This document shows positions 1 through 7,178 of a DNA stretch of 19,912 nt, piece by piece; position 1 is the first letter of the stretch; each line of letters begins with the position of its first letter. The DNA comes from Turicibacter sp. (GTDB lineage Bacteria > Bacillota > Bacilli > MOL361 > Turicibacteraceae), in the NCBI GenBank assembly GCA_030531025.1, contig JAUMTV010000016.1, positions 1 through 19,912 on the forward strand, given 5' to 3'. The position numbers and the translations under genes were made by a program. The notes beneath the pieces were generated by a model. That model saw only the letters and a program-made list of their open reading frames with translations. It did not search any database and was not told the DNA's origin.

Positions 1-263
1 ATCTTTTCTTTGGATTAGGTGAACTTCAAATAGAAGGGATCGAACAAGAAGGAGACATCCTTCACATTTACGGGAATGGCTTCTCATCAGAAAGTCGAGT
101 TTATTTAGATGGAGAGGCTTTGAGTACAACCTTTGTATCACCACAACTATTGCAAGTAGTGGCACCAAGCCAAACGTATCAAACCATTGAAATCAAACAA
201 CATAGCGGTTTAGATCAAGCGATTGGACAAGGGGTTCAAGTTGAGGTAAATAAGCTTAAATAA
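1..263 (+). CDS. 3' end of an unidentified protein with a TIG/IPT-like C-terminal segment (partial)
   Basis: The reading frame is open from the window edge (first full codon at 3) to a TAA at 261-263, giving about 86 residues. The visible part reads as a short beta-rich domain: an alternating stretch followed by HIYGNGFSSESRVYLDGEAL and later LLQVVAPS. This is the pattern of a TIG/IPT immunoglobulin-like fold, in which 'G-x-G-F' is followed by a 'V-x-x-D-G' strand and a 'L-x-x-x-V-P' strand. Such domains often sit at the extracellular end of surface or membrane proteins. The start and main domain are upstream of the window, so the function cannot be named. A strong terminator follows at once, so this gene closes its own transcription unit. 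Confidence 0.75.
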   Translation, partial: LFFGLGELQIEGIEQEGDILHIYGNGFSSESRVYLDGEALSTTFVSPQLLQVVAPSQTYQTIEIKQHSGLDQAIGQGVQVEVNKLK

Positions 264-270
264 TTCACAA

Positions 271-301
271 AATACCCAATGATTAATTGGGTATTTTTTT
301 C
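271..301 (+). terminator. Rho-independent terminator of the upstream partial gene
   Basis: A perfect 10-bp stem is formed by AATACCCAAT (271-280) and ATTGGGTATT (286-295), with a 5-nt loop and a run of T to 300. It lies 8 bp after the stop at 263. Confidence 0.9.
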
Positions 302-365
302 TATTTGGCGTAAGCGTAGAAACGTAAATTGTAATGTAGTATAATAAGAGAAATGATTGTCAATT

Positions 366-397
366 TTGAGATTCATTTCCTAACTATTGAGTATAAT
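366..397 (+). promoter_or_regulatory. Possible promoter of the 427-2490 gene
   Basis: TTGAGA (366-371) and a perfect TATAAT (392-397) lie 30 bp upstream of the start codon, but the spacer is 20 bp, longer than ideal. A second perfect TATAAT at 340-345 has no good -35 partner. Transcription must start somewhere in 302-400 because a terminator ends at about 301, but the exact site is uncertain. Confidence 0.35.
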
Positions 398-426
398 AAA
401 TAAGTCTATTGATTAAGGAGATTATT

Positions 427-2490
427 ATGCTATCATTGTTACTACTAATTATACTTTTTGTTTTATTAAGTCAGCTGGTTGGGCATGTGGCTACTTTTTA
501 CTTTTCAAATGCTCTAGAAAAAATTAAATATAAATGGCCGATTGGCTTTTTTATTATTTTAGGACTCATTCAACTGGTGTCATTCCCGCTGCAATATACT
601 TATGCTTCCATGGAAGCTGTTAGTGTTGTCTACACCATTGTTCTTGTGGCTTTATGTATCGGTGCTGTTTTTACGTTGTATCGAATGTCGCCGGATCAAC
701 GAAAGGCTATCTTTAAATTTAAGTCTGAATGTTGGTTGGAATATTTACTGATTGGAGGATTTATTTTCTTTAATTTTATCATTTGTTTTTCAACTAATTC
801 ATTTAATGATACGAATGCGGATCAAAGCTTTTATATTACCCTCGTTGAAAATAATATCAGTGCTGCACAGATTAATATGATTTCTCCACTAAGTGGGAAA
901 ATTGAACCGTTGCAATCACTGTATATTTATCAAGGACTTTATTTGTTTTTAACGTATTTAACGAGTGTCTTTCAGTTAGATAGTGTTGTCGTTATGGCGT
1001 GGTTTGTACCAACTTTATTTTGGATTGCCGTAGCCCTCTCTTTTATCAATATAAGTTGTTATTTTGGCCTTTCGAAAAAGTGGTGGATGCTTATAGCATC
1101 ATTTGTGACGCTATGGGTTTTGTTTGATCACTTTGACTATTTGGTTCGTTATAATATGTATGGTAATAATATTCGTCCCCTCGTATTTTGGTATTTAACA
1201 ATCTTTTACTCTGAGTATTTCCAAAAGCTAAATGCTAAATCACTATGGTTATGTGGGTTACTTTGGTTAGGCGCTATTGCATTTCAATCGACTGTACTAT
1301 TTTTAGGCATTATGTTAATGGTGAGCTATGGAATATATGAGTTATTTATTCATCGAAAGAATTTATTCGTACCGCTTGTTTTTAGTGCTTTACCACTTAT
1401 CATTTATATTTCATTATTCATGAAATCTCGTAGTTCATGGATACCGGGTATAGCTTTATTTACATCACTATTCATCATTTTAGGATGTCACCTATCAGAA
1501 AAAACAAAATCAGCTTTAAATCAGTTTTTATATAGTAAGCTGATGCGTCTTTTAATTATCATCGGTATTAGTTTGATGATGATTCTTTCTATTCTAATGA
1601 TTCCGCGTCTTAATCCATCTGGGTCAGTTTCACCAAAACAGCTTATAGAGTTTTTCTTGGAACAGTATAGTTTTAAACTAAGGGATCTAAACTCACCACA
1701 TAATTGGCCAATATTCGTATTATTCATGATGAGATGGATTATTCTAGGTATTAATATTTATGCCTTCATTAGATGGAAGCATTTATCGAAGCAACTTAAA
1801 TGGTTATTGACGACACAATTAATCATCATTCTTATTTTTTACAATCCTCTCGTTTGTGGGTTGATTAGTACTGCTTTAACCGGGATTGTTTATACACGTA
1901 TTCATGATATTGTGATGTCACTTGTTCTAATGTCAGCTTTAGTAGTCCTCGGATTTGAAAATAAGACTGTAAAGTTTTTATTTGTTTTACTACCATGCTT
2001 AGCTATGGCCTTCCTTGGTTTGAGGACTATTGAATACTTAAACACAGAGTTTAATCAAATCGGTAATGTTACAACGTATAATCATCTCTATCGTATGGAT
2101 CAAGATATGATTGATGTATCCAACTTTTTAGAGAATCATGTTGAAGATGGTGAAATAAAACGACCGCTTGTATTAACGGTTCATATGCAATTGAATTATA
2201 TGGCGCACAACTATGAGATGTTATATACAGTTAATCAAGATCGTCACTTATATGATGAGAGTTCTCGGGAAAAAGAAGCGGATCTTTATCTATTGCGTGA
2301 TGTGCTTAAGAAATCTTATGAAATAGATGAAGAGCAATTACCAGCATTTGTTCAGATTATTAATGAGTATGGTGTGAACTACATTATGACTCAACAAGAC
2401 ATGTCCCCATTCGTTTTAGATGTGTTGGGAAGTAAATATGATTTAATTTATGAGAATCCATCTTATCGACTTTATCACGTCCGAAAATAA
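427..2490 (+). CDS. Large polytopic membrane protein, putative GT-C-type glycosyltransferase
   Basis: This is a 687-aa protein. I chose ATG 427 because AAGGAG (415-420) sits 6 bp before it; the frame is also open from a TTG at 409, which overlaps no ribosome site. Most of the chain is hydrophobic (roughly 12-14 membrane segments). It ends in a soluble tail of about 125 residues (from about 560). Just after the third or fourth membrane segment comes an acidic loop with Asp128 and Asp132 in a D-x3-D-x2-F-Y pattern, then E-N, S-G, E-P and S-L-Y. The same motif order occurs in the 9708-11828 protein, so the two are paralogues. An acidic loop early in a polytopic protein with an extracytoplasmic tail is the GT-C layout, which uses polyprenyl-phosphate sugars. 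That assignment is inference; O-antigen polymerase-like or DUF6077-like proteins are alternatives. It stands alone between terminators, next to a sugar-polymer locus. Confidence 0.7.
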   Translation: MLSLLLLIILFVLLSQLVGHVATFYFSNALEKIKYKWPIGFFIILGLIQLVSFPLQYTYASMEAVSVVYTIVLVALCIGAVFTLYRMSPDQRKAIFKFKSECWLEYLLIGGFIFFNFIICFSTNSFNDTNADQSFYITLVENNISAAQINMISPLSGKIEPLQSLYIYQGLYLFLTYLTSVFQLDSVVVMAWFVPTLFWIAVALSFINISCYFGLSKKWWMLIASFVTLWVLFDHFDYLVRYNMYGNNIRPLVFWYLTIFYSEYFQKLNAKSLWLCGLLWLGAIAFQSTVLFLGIMLMVSYGIYELFIHRKNLFVPLVFSALPLIIYISLFMKSRSSWIPGIALFTSLFIILGCHLSEKTKSALNQFLYSKLMRLLIIIGISLMMILSILMIPRLNPSGSVSPKQLIEFFLEQYSFKLRDLNSPHNWPIFVLFMMRWIILGINIYAFIRWKHLSKQLKWLLTTQLIIILIFYNPLVCGLISTALTGIVYTRIHDIVMSLVLMSALVVLGFENKTVKFLFVLLPCLAMAFLGLRTIEYLNTEFNQIGNVTTYNHLYRMDQDMIDVSNFLENHVEDGEIKRPLVLTVHMQLNYMAHNYEMLYTVNQDRHLYDESSREKEADLYLLRDVLKKSYEIDEEQLPAFVQIINEYGVNYIMTQQDMSPFVLDVLGSKYDLIYENPSYRLYHVRK

Positions 2491-2513
2491 CGTTCCATTA
2501 TATAAGTCCCGAT

Positions 2514-2539
2514 AAGTTTTTCACATCGTAAAAACTTTT
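2514..2539 (+). terminator. Weak hairpin after the 427-2490 gene
   Basis: AAGTTTTT (2514-2521) pairs with AAAAACTT (2530-2537) across an 8-nt loop, followed by a short T run (2536-2539). The stem is AT-only, so termination would be inefficient; it lies 23 bp after the stop codon. Confidence 0.35.
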
Positions 2540-2540
2540 A

Positions 2541-2628
2541 AAAACCTATTAGTGGAGGATACATTTTCTTCGAAAATACCAGGGAACCTCTGGACGATAG
2601 GCTGCCTTGATAGGTAAAACCTATTAGT
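2541..2628 (+). repeat. Small structured insertion element, copy 1, flanked by 13-bp direct repeats
   Basis: A 62-bp segment (2554-2615) lies between two exact copies of AAAACCTATTAGT (2541-2553 and 2616-2628). The segment folds: ATTTTC (2563-2568) pairs with GAAAAT (2572-2577) over a TTC loop, CCAGGG pairs with a following CCTCTGG (about 2579-2593), and CCTATTAG (2545-2552) can pair with TTGATAGG (2607-2614). Its reverse complement resembles two insertions inside the IS relic (13092-13133 and 13527-13575), sharing a GG-T-CCC box, a central hairpin, a GTATC/GGATAC box and a terminal ATRGG. I first considered a riboswitch, but the flanking repeats and dispersed copies favour a small mobile or REP-like element. 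It occupies part of a 438-bp gap between genes. Confidence 0.55.
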
Positions 2629-2690
2629 ATTTTTTATTTGCTACTTAAGATGTAAAATACTTATTTGTTTATATATAGATATAACGTTGA

Positions 2691-2729
2691 AAGAGAAGTA
2701 GATCTAAATGGGAGCTACTTCTCTTTTTT
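2691..2729 (+). terminator. Intergenic Rho-independent terminator
   Basis: AAGAGAAGTAG (2691-2701) pairs perfectly with CTACTTCTCTT (2715-2725) over a 13-nt loop, followed by T to 2729. It would stop read-through from the 427-2490 gene, or an unseen small transcript from the 2630-2690 stretch, before the autolysin promoter. Confidence 0.8.
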
Positions 2730-2778
2730 ATTTGCTGCATTTTATAAGAATCTTTACTTAGCAGGAGGATGAGGATTT

Positions 2779-2859
2779 ATGGTGAATGAAGTCATCATTG
2801 TTTTATTTTTGACGAATCGTGTAGTTCCTCAGTTAATCGACATTTTTTTATCGTTTTAA
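2779..2859 (+). CDS. Possible 26-aa hydrophobic small peptide
   Basis: ATG 2779 follows an unusually strong ribosome site, AGGAGGATGAGG (2763-2774), and encodes MVNEVIIVLFLTNRVVPQLI followed by DIFLSF and TAA at 2857-2859. The peptide is short, hydrophobic and able to span a membrane once, in the style of type I toxins or leader peptides. It matches no family I can name and lacks the basic tail of Fst/Ldr toxins. It sits between a terminator and the autolysin A promoter, whose -35 box touches its stop codon. The Shine-Dalgarno quality is the main evidence, and chance occurrence remains quite possible. Confidence 0.3.
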   Translation: MVNEVIIVLFLTNRVVPQLIDIFLSF

Positions 2860-2888
2860 TGACAAAAAGCAGCTCTTTACTTTATAAT
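2859..2888 (+). promoter_or_regulatory. Promoter of autolysin A
   Basis: ATGACA (2859-2864) and a perfect TATAAT (2883-2888) have an 18-bp spacer and lie 41 bp before the start codon. The -35 context TAATGACAAAAA is repeated at the promoter of autolysin B (17605-17616), so both genes may respond to the same signals. Confidence 0.6.
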
Positions 2889-2928
2889 GAAAAAGGTTAT
2901 ATCAATTTTTGAAAAGGAGATTGACTAA

Positions 2929-5900
2929 ATGACAAAAAAACAGAGTAGAACGGTTCTGTTACAGGGGATCTTGGCTTTCTGTTTATTGTTTAATCATCTA
3001 TCTGGATTTGCTCCGATTGTTAATGCTACGCTAAATAGTGATAGTAGTGAGTCGGATGTAGAGCTTACAACACCAATTCAAGAAGATGATCAGGAAAATA
3101 CGCTAGATAATAATCAGTCTGTCACGAGTCCAGTTGAGGAATCTTTTTCAGGCGAGGGAGGGACCAACGATTCTCAGAATGGTGATCCTTCACTAGGTGC
3201 TGAGGGGGAGAGTGAGCAACAGAATCCGGGAGAGAGTACGACTGAATCAGAAGAATCTGATGCGGAGCAGCCCCCTATCAAAGATACGATAGAAACTTCA
3301 GAGGAAGAATTGACCATGGAGGAGAATGATCTGATAGTAGAACAGGACCTAGAAATAATATCGGAAGCTAAAAAACGAGGTATAGGATCAGGTCTTATTC
3401 AATTGTGGCAGGTTGTTCCAGAGGGACAAAATCAAGAAGAAAAGACAACATCAGAAATTATGAAGGCACTACAATGCCGACCTAATCATAATTTATATCC
3501 ATTGAATGGTTCATCACAACATCAAACGTATGTGAATTCATGTTATGTGGATGATGCTTTTTATTTAGGAGAGGACGATAATTACTATCATATTTATCTT
3601 TCGGGTTATGAGGGGAAAGTTCCCCGTTCGCAAACGCATACGTTTAGTTTAGATTTAAATGGCGATGGAAAGTATGTTGACTATCAAGTTCAAACGGTTG
3701 CCTACTATATTCCAGCCTCTAACGCTAGAAGTATGGCAACAGAAACAATCGAAATGATAGATGTACCTGAGTTGAATTATAGTAATCAGTATCTAAATAA
3801 ATATAATGATTTAGATACAAGAAGTATTAGTCTATACTCAGATGGAACGGTTCAATCACCATCCTATTATGCGAGTGAAAATGGGATATTAATTCATTAT
3901 GTCACTAATAATGTGAAGGTGATGAATAACTATTCGAAAGTAATCGTTGGAAAGGCACCAAGCTGGATGTCTTCAGGGGTTAAGTATTATAGTTATGATG
4001 GGATTTACTTCTATACGAATTGGCAAAACATTCGAGTAAATGGTCAAGGCGCTATTAATGAAAGTACTCCATTTTATAACTATTATCAATACTTACCATT
4101 TCGTTCAAAAACGAACTATTCTTCAAGTACAATCGATACCTACACAAATAATAATGGTGGAGCTGGGGGGAAGTTAGTTAATGCCGGACAATATTTCTAT
4201 GCAGTTCAGGATAAGTACGGAATTAATGGTGCCCTTCAGTACGCTATGGGAATTCATGAAAGTGGCTGGGGAAAAAGCAGTTTAAGTATTAATAAAAATA
4301 ATTTATTCGGCATGAATGCGACTGATAACAATCCATATGGGAATGGAACAAGTTTCCCAACGGTTGAAGCGGGAATTAATTACCACGCTGATCGTTATTT
4401 ATCATGGGGGTATACAGACCCAATCGATGATGCTCGTTACTTTGGTACCCATGTTGGTAATAAAGGAAGCGGAATGAATGTTAAGTACGCATCAGACCCA
4501 TTCTGGGGAGAGAAAATTGCTGGATGGTATTATCGTTTTGATAATACTAATGGATTAAAAGATTATAATTACTATACTGTTGGAATTAAACAATCTAATG
4601 CTGTTCTTGATGTAAAGAGTGCAGCGAGTGAAACTTCAAAGACGTTATATCAAACGAAAAATAAACGTTCAAATCTAAATATTATCAACTATCCAGTATT
4701 AATTACGGGGCAACAAGGAAATTACTATAAAATTAATAGCGATACACCTATTGTTAACCAAAATCCTGTTTTTAATGCACAATATAAGTGGAATGAGACG
4801 GATGCATATATAGGTAAATCGAATATTTATTTATCTAATGGTCTAACGAATCATTCACCATCTCCCGGATACATCGGAAGATTAGATAAAATCCAATGGA
4901 ATGGAAGTAAATTAAAAATTGAAGGGTATGGAGAACTGTCGGGGTATCCAACACCAACGGCGAATAATGTTAAGCATCTGCTTGTGTTAGTAAGTAACAA
5001 GACTAATAAAGAGTATCAGTTTACTTTAACACCAACTTACAGTAGCTGGTTAGCTGCAGATCCTCATAATCTAGGTGGGAATTACGGTTATAGCTGGTAT
5101 AATGGAGAAGTTGATTTAAGTAAGTTACCGTTAGATACGTATACAATGTATCATGAGGTAACAGTTTCAGGGCATACTCAACGTGAACCAATGATTTATT
5201 ATTCAAGTTTACCAACAACGCATACAGTGGATAGATCGGATTATTCATTTGAATTATACAATTCAAATCATATTCAATTAGTGAAATCAGGAAGAGCTGA
5301 ATATATTGGACGTACGGATAATCTTAAATGGTCTGGAACGCAGTTAAAAATTGAAGGATACGGAGAACTAAAAGGTTATCCAATGGCTACCGAAAATAGT
5401 GTTCAACATAAACTTATCTTAGTTAATGTTAATGATTCAAATAAACAATATAGCTATTCATTAACACCGACTTATAGTAGTTGGTTAGCGAATGATGCTC
5501 ATAATTTAGGTGGAAATTATGGTTATGGCTGGTACACAGGTTCGATTAATCTCAGTAATTTACCGAATGGAACTTATATGATGTATCACGAGATGACCGT
5601 TTCTGATTACACCCAACGAGAATTGCTTAATCATTTCGATAACGTTCCAAGCGAATTATATATTGGAGATGATAACCTTTCATTTGAACGTTATCAAACA
5701 GATTATCTTCAATTAACGAAGAAAAATGAAACTCAGTATGTCGGGCGTACTGATAAAGTTTATTGGAGTGGAACAAAATTAAAAATTGAAGGATATGGAG
5801 AACTAAAAGGTTATCCAATGGCTACTGAAAATAGTGTTCAACATAAACTTATTTTTGTAGATGCAGATAATAAAGAGTATAAATATACAATGACACCTCA

Positions 5901-7014
5901 ATATAATAGCTGGTTAGCAGGAGATCCTCATAATCTAGGTGGAAATTATGGTTATGGTTGGTACAGTGGTTCAATTGACACAAGTAAATTACCAAATGGA
6001 ACTTATACGATGTATCATGAGATGACTGTCTCAGGCTATACACAACGAAAACTGATTCAACATTTTAATAACTTACCAAGTAGTTCTGTTGTTCAAAGTT
6101 CTAATCTTTCATTTAATCGTTATAAAACAGATAATCTTCAATTAGTAAAACAAGACAAAGTAAATTATCTAGGGCGTACGGATAAACTTAAATGGGCTAA
6201 TGATAAGTTAACTATTGAAGGATATGGTGAATTACAAGGTTATACAATGACTTCAGCAGATAGTGTTCAACATAAGATTGTTCTTGCTGGAACAAATAAT
6301 CCAACAAATGAATATCAGTATGTCATGAAGCCAACCTATAATAGTTGGTTAGCAAATGATCCACATCAATTCGGCGGAAACTATGGTTATGGCTGGTACA
6401 CTGGAACGATTGATATTAGTAAATTACCTAATGATACGTATACAATGTATCATGAAATGACCGTTTCAGGTTATACGCAACGTGAAATTTTACAGCATTA
6501 CAGTGGGCTGACTATTGGGCGTACAGTTGCAACATCAACAGTTTCATTTAATCGTTTAAATACTGAAAATTTACAACTTGTTAAAAAAAGTGCCGTTTCA
6601 TATTTAGGACGTACTGATAAAGTTCAATGGAATGGAAACAAATTAAGTATTGAAGGATATGGAGAGCTAAAAAGTTATCCAATGACTTCATCAAACAGTG
6701 TAAAACATCAGATTCTTTTTATTGATATGAGTGATGCCACTAAAACGTATAGCTATAATATGACACCTCAATATAGTAGCTGGTTAGCAAATGATCCGCA
6801 TCAATTTGGTGGAAACTATGGCTATGGATGGTACAGTGGAACAATTGATGTGAGTAAGCTGCCGAAAGGAACATATGCTATCTATCATCAAATGACTGTT
6901 TCAGGATATACACAACGGGAATTAATCCAACATTATAGCAGTATACCGAGTGGAAAATCGAATCTTTCCTTTAGTCGCTATAATAGCGAAAATCTTCAGA
7001 TGATTGTTAAGTAG
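2929..7014 (+). CDS. Secreted modular N-acetylglucosaminidase (autolysin A) with five C-terminal repeats
   Basis: This is a 1361-aa protein; ATG 2929 follows AAAGGAGA (2913-2920) by 8 bp. Modules in order: signal peptide 1-33 (cleavage likely after VNA); acidic Ser/Glu linker about 34-145; a 120-residue domain (about 147-270) with Cys183 and Cys205 and a calcium-loop-like DLNGDGKYVDYQ at 242-253; then a glucosaminidase region (about 300-545). The latter includes the approach segment YYQYLPFRSKTNY and the catalytic signature HESGWGKS, with Glu444 as the expected general acid. An SH3-like segment follows (about 550-612). Five repeats of 143-145 residues start at Tyr648, 792, 937, 1080 and 1225 and run to the end. 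The family cleaves GlcNAc-MurNAc bonds in peptidoglycan; here it would act outside the cell. There is no LPXTG or C-terminal membrane anchor, so the repeats probably hold it on the wall. I do not recognise the repeat family. Confidence 0.9.
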   Translation: MTKKQSRTVLLQGILAFCLLFNHLSGFAPIVNATLNSDSSESDVELTTPIQEDDQENTLDNNQSVTSPVEESFSGEGGTNDSQNGDPSLGAEGESEQQNPGESTTESEESDAEQPPIKDTIETSEEELTMEENDLIVEQDLEIISEAKKRGIGSGLIQLWQVVPEGQNQEEKTTSEIMKALQCRPNHNLYPLNGSSQHQTYVNSCYVDDAFYLGEDDNYYHIYLSGYEGKVPRSQTHTFSLDLNGDGKYVDYQVQTVAYYIPASNARSMATETIEMIDVPELNYSNQYLNKYNDLDTRSISLYSDGTVQSPSYYASENGILIHYVTNNVKVMNNYSKVIVGKAPSWMSSGVKYYSYDGIYFYTNWQNIRVNGQGAINESTPFYNYYQYLPFRSKTNYSSSTIDTYTNNNGGAGGKLVNAGQYFYAVQDKYGINGALQYAMGIHESGWGKSSLSINKNNLFGMNATDNNPYGNGTSFPTVEAGINYHADRYLSWGYTDPIDDARYFGTHVGNKGSGMNVKYASDPFWGEKIAGWYYRFDNTNGLKDYNYYTVGIKQSNAVLDVKSAASETSKTLYQTKNKRSNLNIINYPVLITGQQGNYYKINSDTPIVNQNPVFNAQYKWNETDAYIGKSNIYLSNGLTNHSPSPGYIGRLDKIQWNGSKLKIEGYGELSGYPTPTANNVKHLLVLVSNKTNKEYQFTLTPTYSSWLAADPHNLGGNYGYSWYNGEVDLSKLPLDTYTMYHEVTVSGHTQREPMIYYSSLPTTHTVDRSDYSFELYNSNHIQLVKSGRAEYIGRTDNLKWSGTQLKIEGYGELKGYPMATENSVQHKLILVNVNDSNKQYSYSLTPTYSSWLANDAHNLGGNYGYGWYTGSINLSNLPNGTYMMYHEMTVSDYTQRELLNHFDNVPSELYIGDDNLSFERYQTDYLQLTKKNETQYVGRTDKVYWSGTKLKIEGYGELKGYPMATENSVQHKLIFVDADNKEYKYTMTPQYNSWLAGDPHNLGGNYGYGWYSGSIDTSKLPNGTYTMYHEMTVSGYTQRKLIQHFNNLPSSSVVQSSNLSFNRYKTDNLQLVKQDKVNYLGRTDKLKWANDKLTIEGYGELQGYTMTSADSVQHKIVLAGTNNPTNEYQYVMKPTYNSWLANDPHQFGGNYGYGWYTGTIDISKLPNDTYTMYHEMTVSGYTQREILQHYSGLTIGRTVATSTVSFNRLNTENLQLVKKSAVSYLGRTDKVQWNGNKLSIEGYGELKSYPMTSSNSVKHQILFIDMSDATKTYSYNMTPQYSSWLANDPHQFGGNYGYGWYSGTIDVSKLPKGTYAIYHQMTVSGYTQRELIQHYSSIPSGKSNLSFSRYNSENLQMIVK
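4870..7014 (+). repeat. Five tandem in-frame repeats (~432 bp each) of autolysin A
   Basis: Repeat starts are at about 4870, 5302, 5737, 6166 and 6601, so spacings are 432, 435, 429 and 435 bp. Conserved cores in every unit are GR-T/L-D near the start, IEGYGEL, SSWLA or NSWLA followed by DPH or DAH, GGNYGY, a W-Y pair, LP near the middle and MYH or IYH followed by MTVS, then TQRE or TQRK. Copies 2 and 3 are nearly identical over 5344-5417 versus 5779-5852, with two differences in 74 bases, which suggests recent duplication or gene conversion. The strict spacing suggests an independently folding domain. Confidence 0.9.
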
Positions 7015-7037
7015 AGATAAAATGGAGCTTTAAAGAT

Positions 7038-7152
7038 AACTCTGTTAGACATTTTTTGTTGATATAAAAATAACGATAGGTCGGATTGAAAAAATATCGA
7101 TATCATTAAATTGATGAACATCTTATTTTCGACTGTTTCGTCTAACAGAACC
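7038..7152 (+). mobile_element. 115-bp MITE-like element or relic with IS6-family-like ends and 8-bp target duplication
   Basis: An inverted pair TCTGTTAGAC (7041-7050) and GTCTAACAGA (7140-7149) bounds an AT-rich, non-coding interior. Read outward-in, the right end is GGTTCTGTTAGAC, resembling IS6-family ends, which begin GG-x-x-CTGTT; the left end differs in its first three bases. Immediately outside lie identical 8-mers TTAAAGAT (7030-7037 and 7153-7160), the duplication length made by IS6-family transposases; a ninth base also matches. Removing the insert joins autolysin A to the flippase with a gap of about 40 bp, implying that the two genes were once closely coupled. No transposase is present, so movement would need one supplied in trans. 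Confidence 0.65.
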
Positions 7153-7178
7153 TTAAAGATATGAAGAGGAGACAGGGT

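Noticed and set aside
2540..2615. A metabolite riboswitch between the 427-2490 gene and autolysin A
   Set aside because: The folding looked riboswitch-like, but the segment is flanked by 13-bp direct repeats, resembles insertions inside an IS relic and is followed by an independent terminator. It matched no riboswitch consensus I know.
5021..6043. Several 60-80 codon - strand ORFs within autolysin A
   Set aside because: They recur at the repeat period, are antisense shadows of the repeats and have no ribosome sites.
4870..7014. CRISPR-like or satellite repeat
   Set aside because: The repeats are in frame, about 432 bp long and diverged at wobble positions, so they are protein domain repeats.
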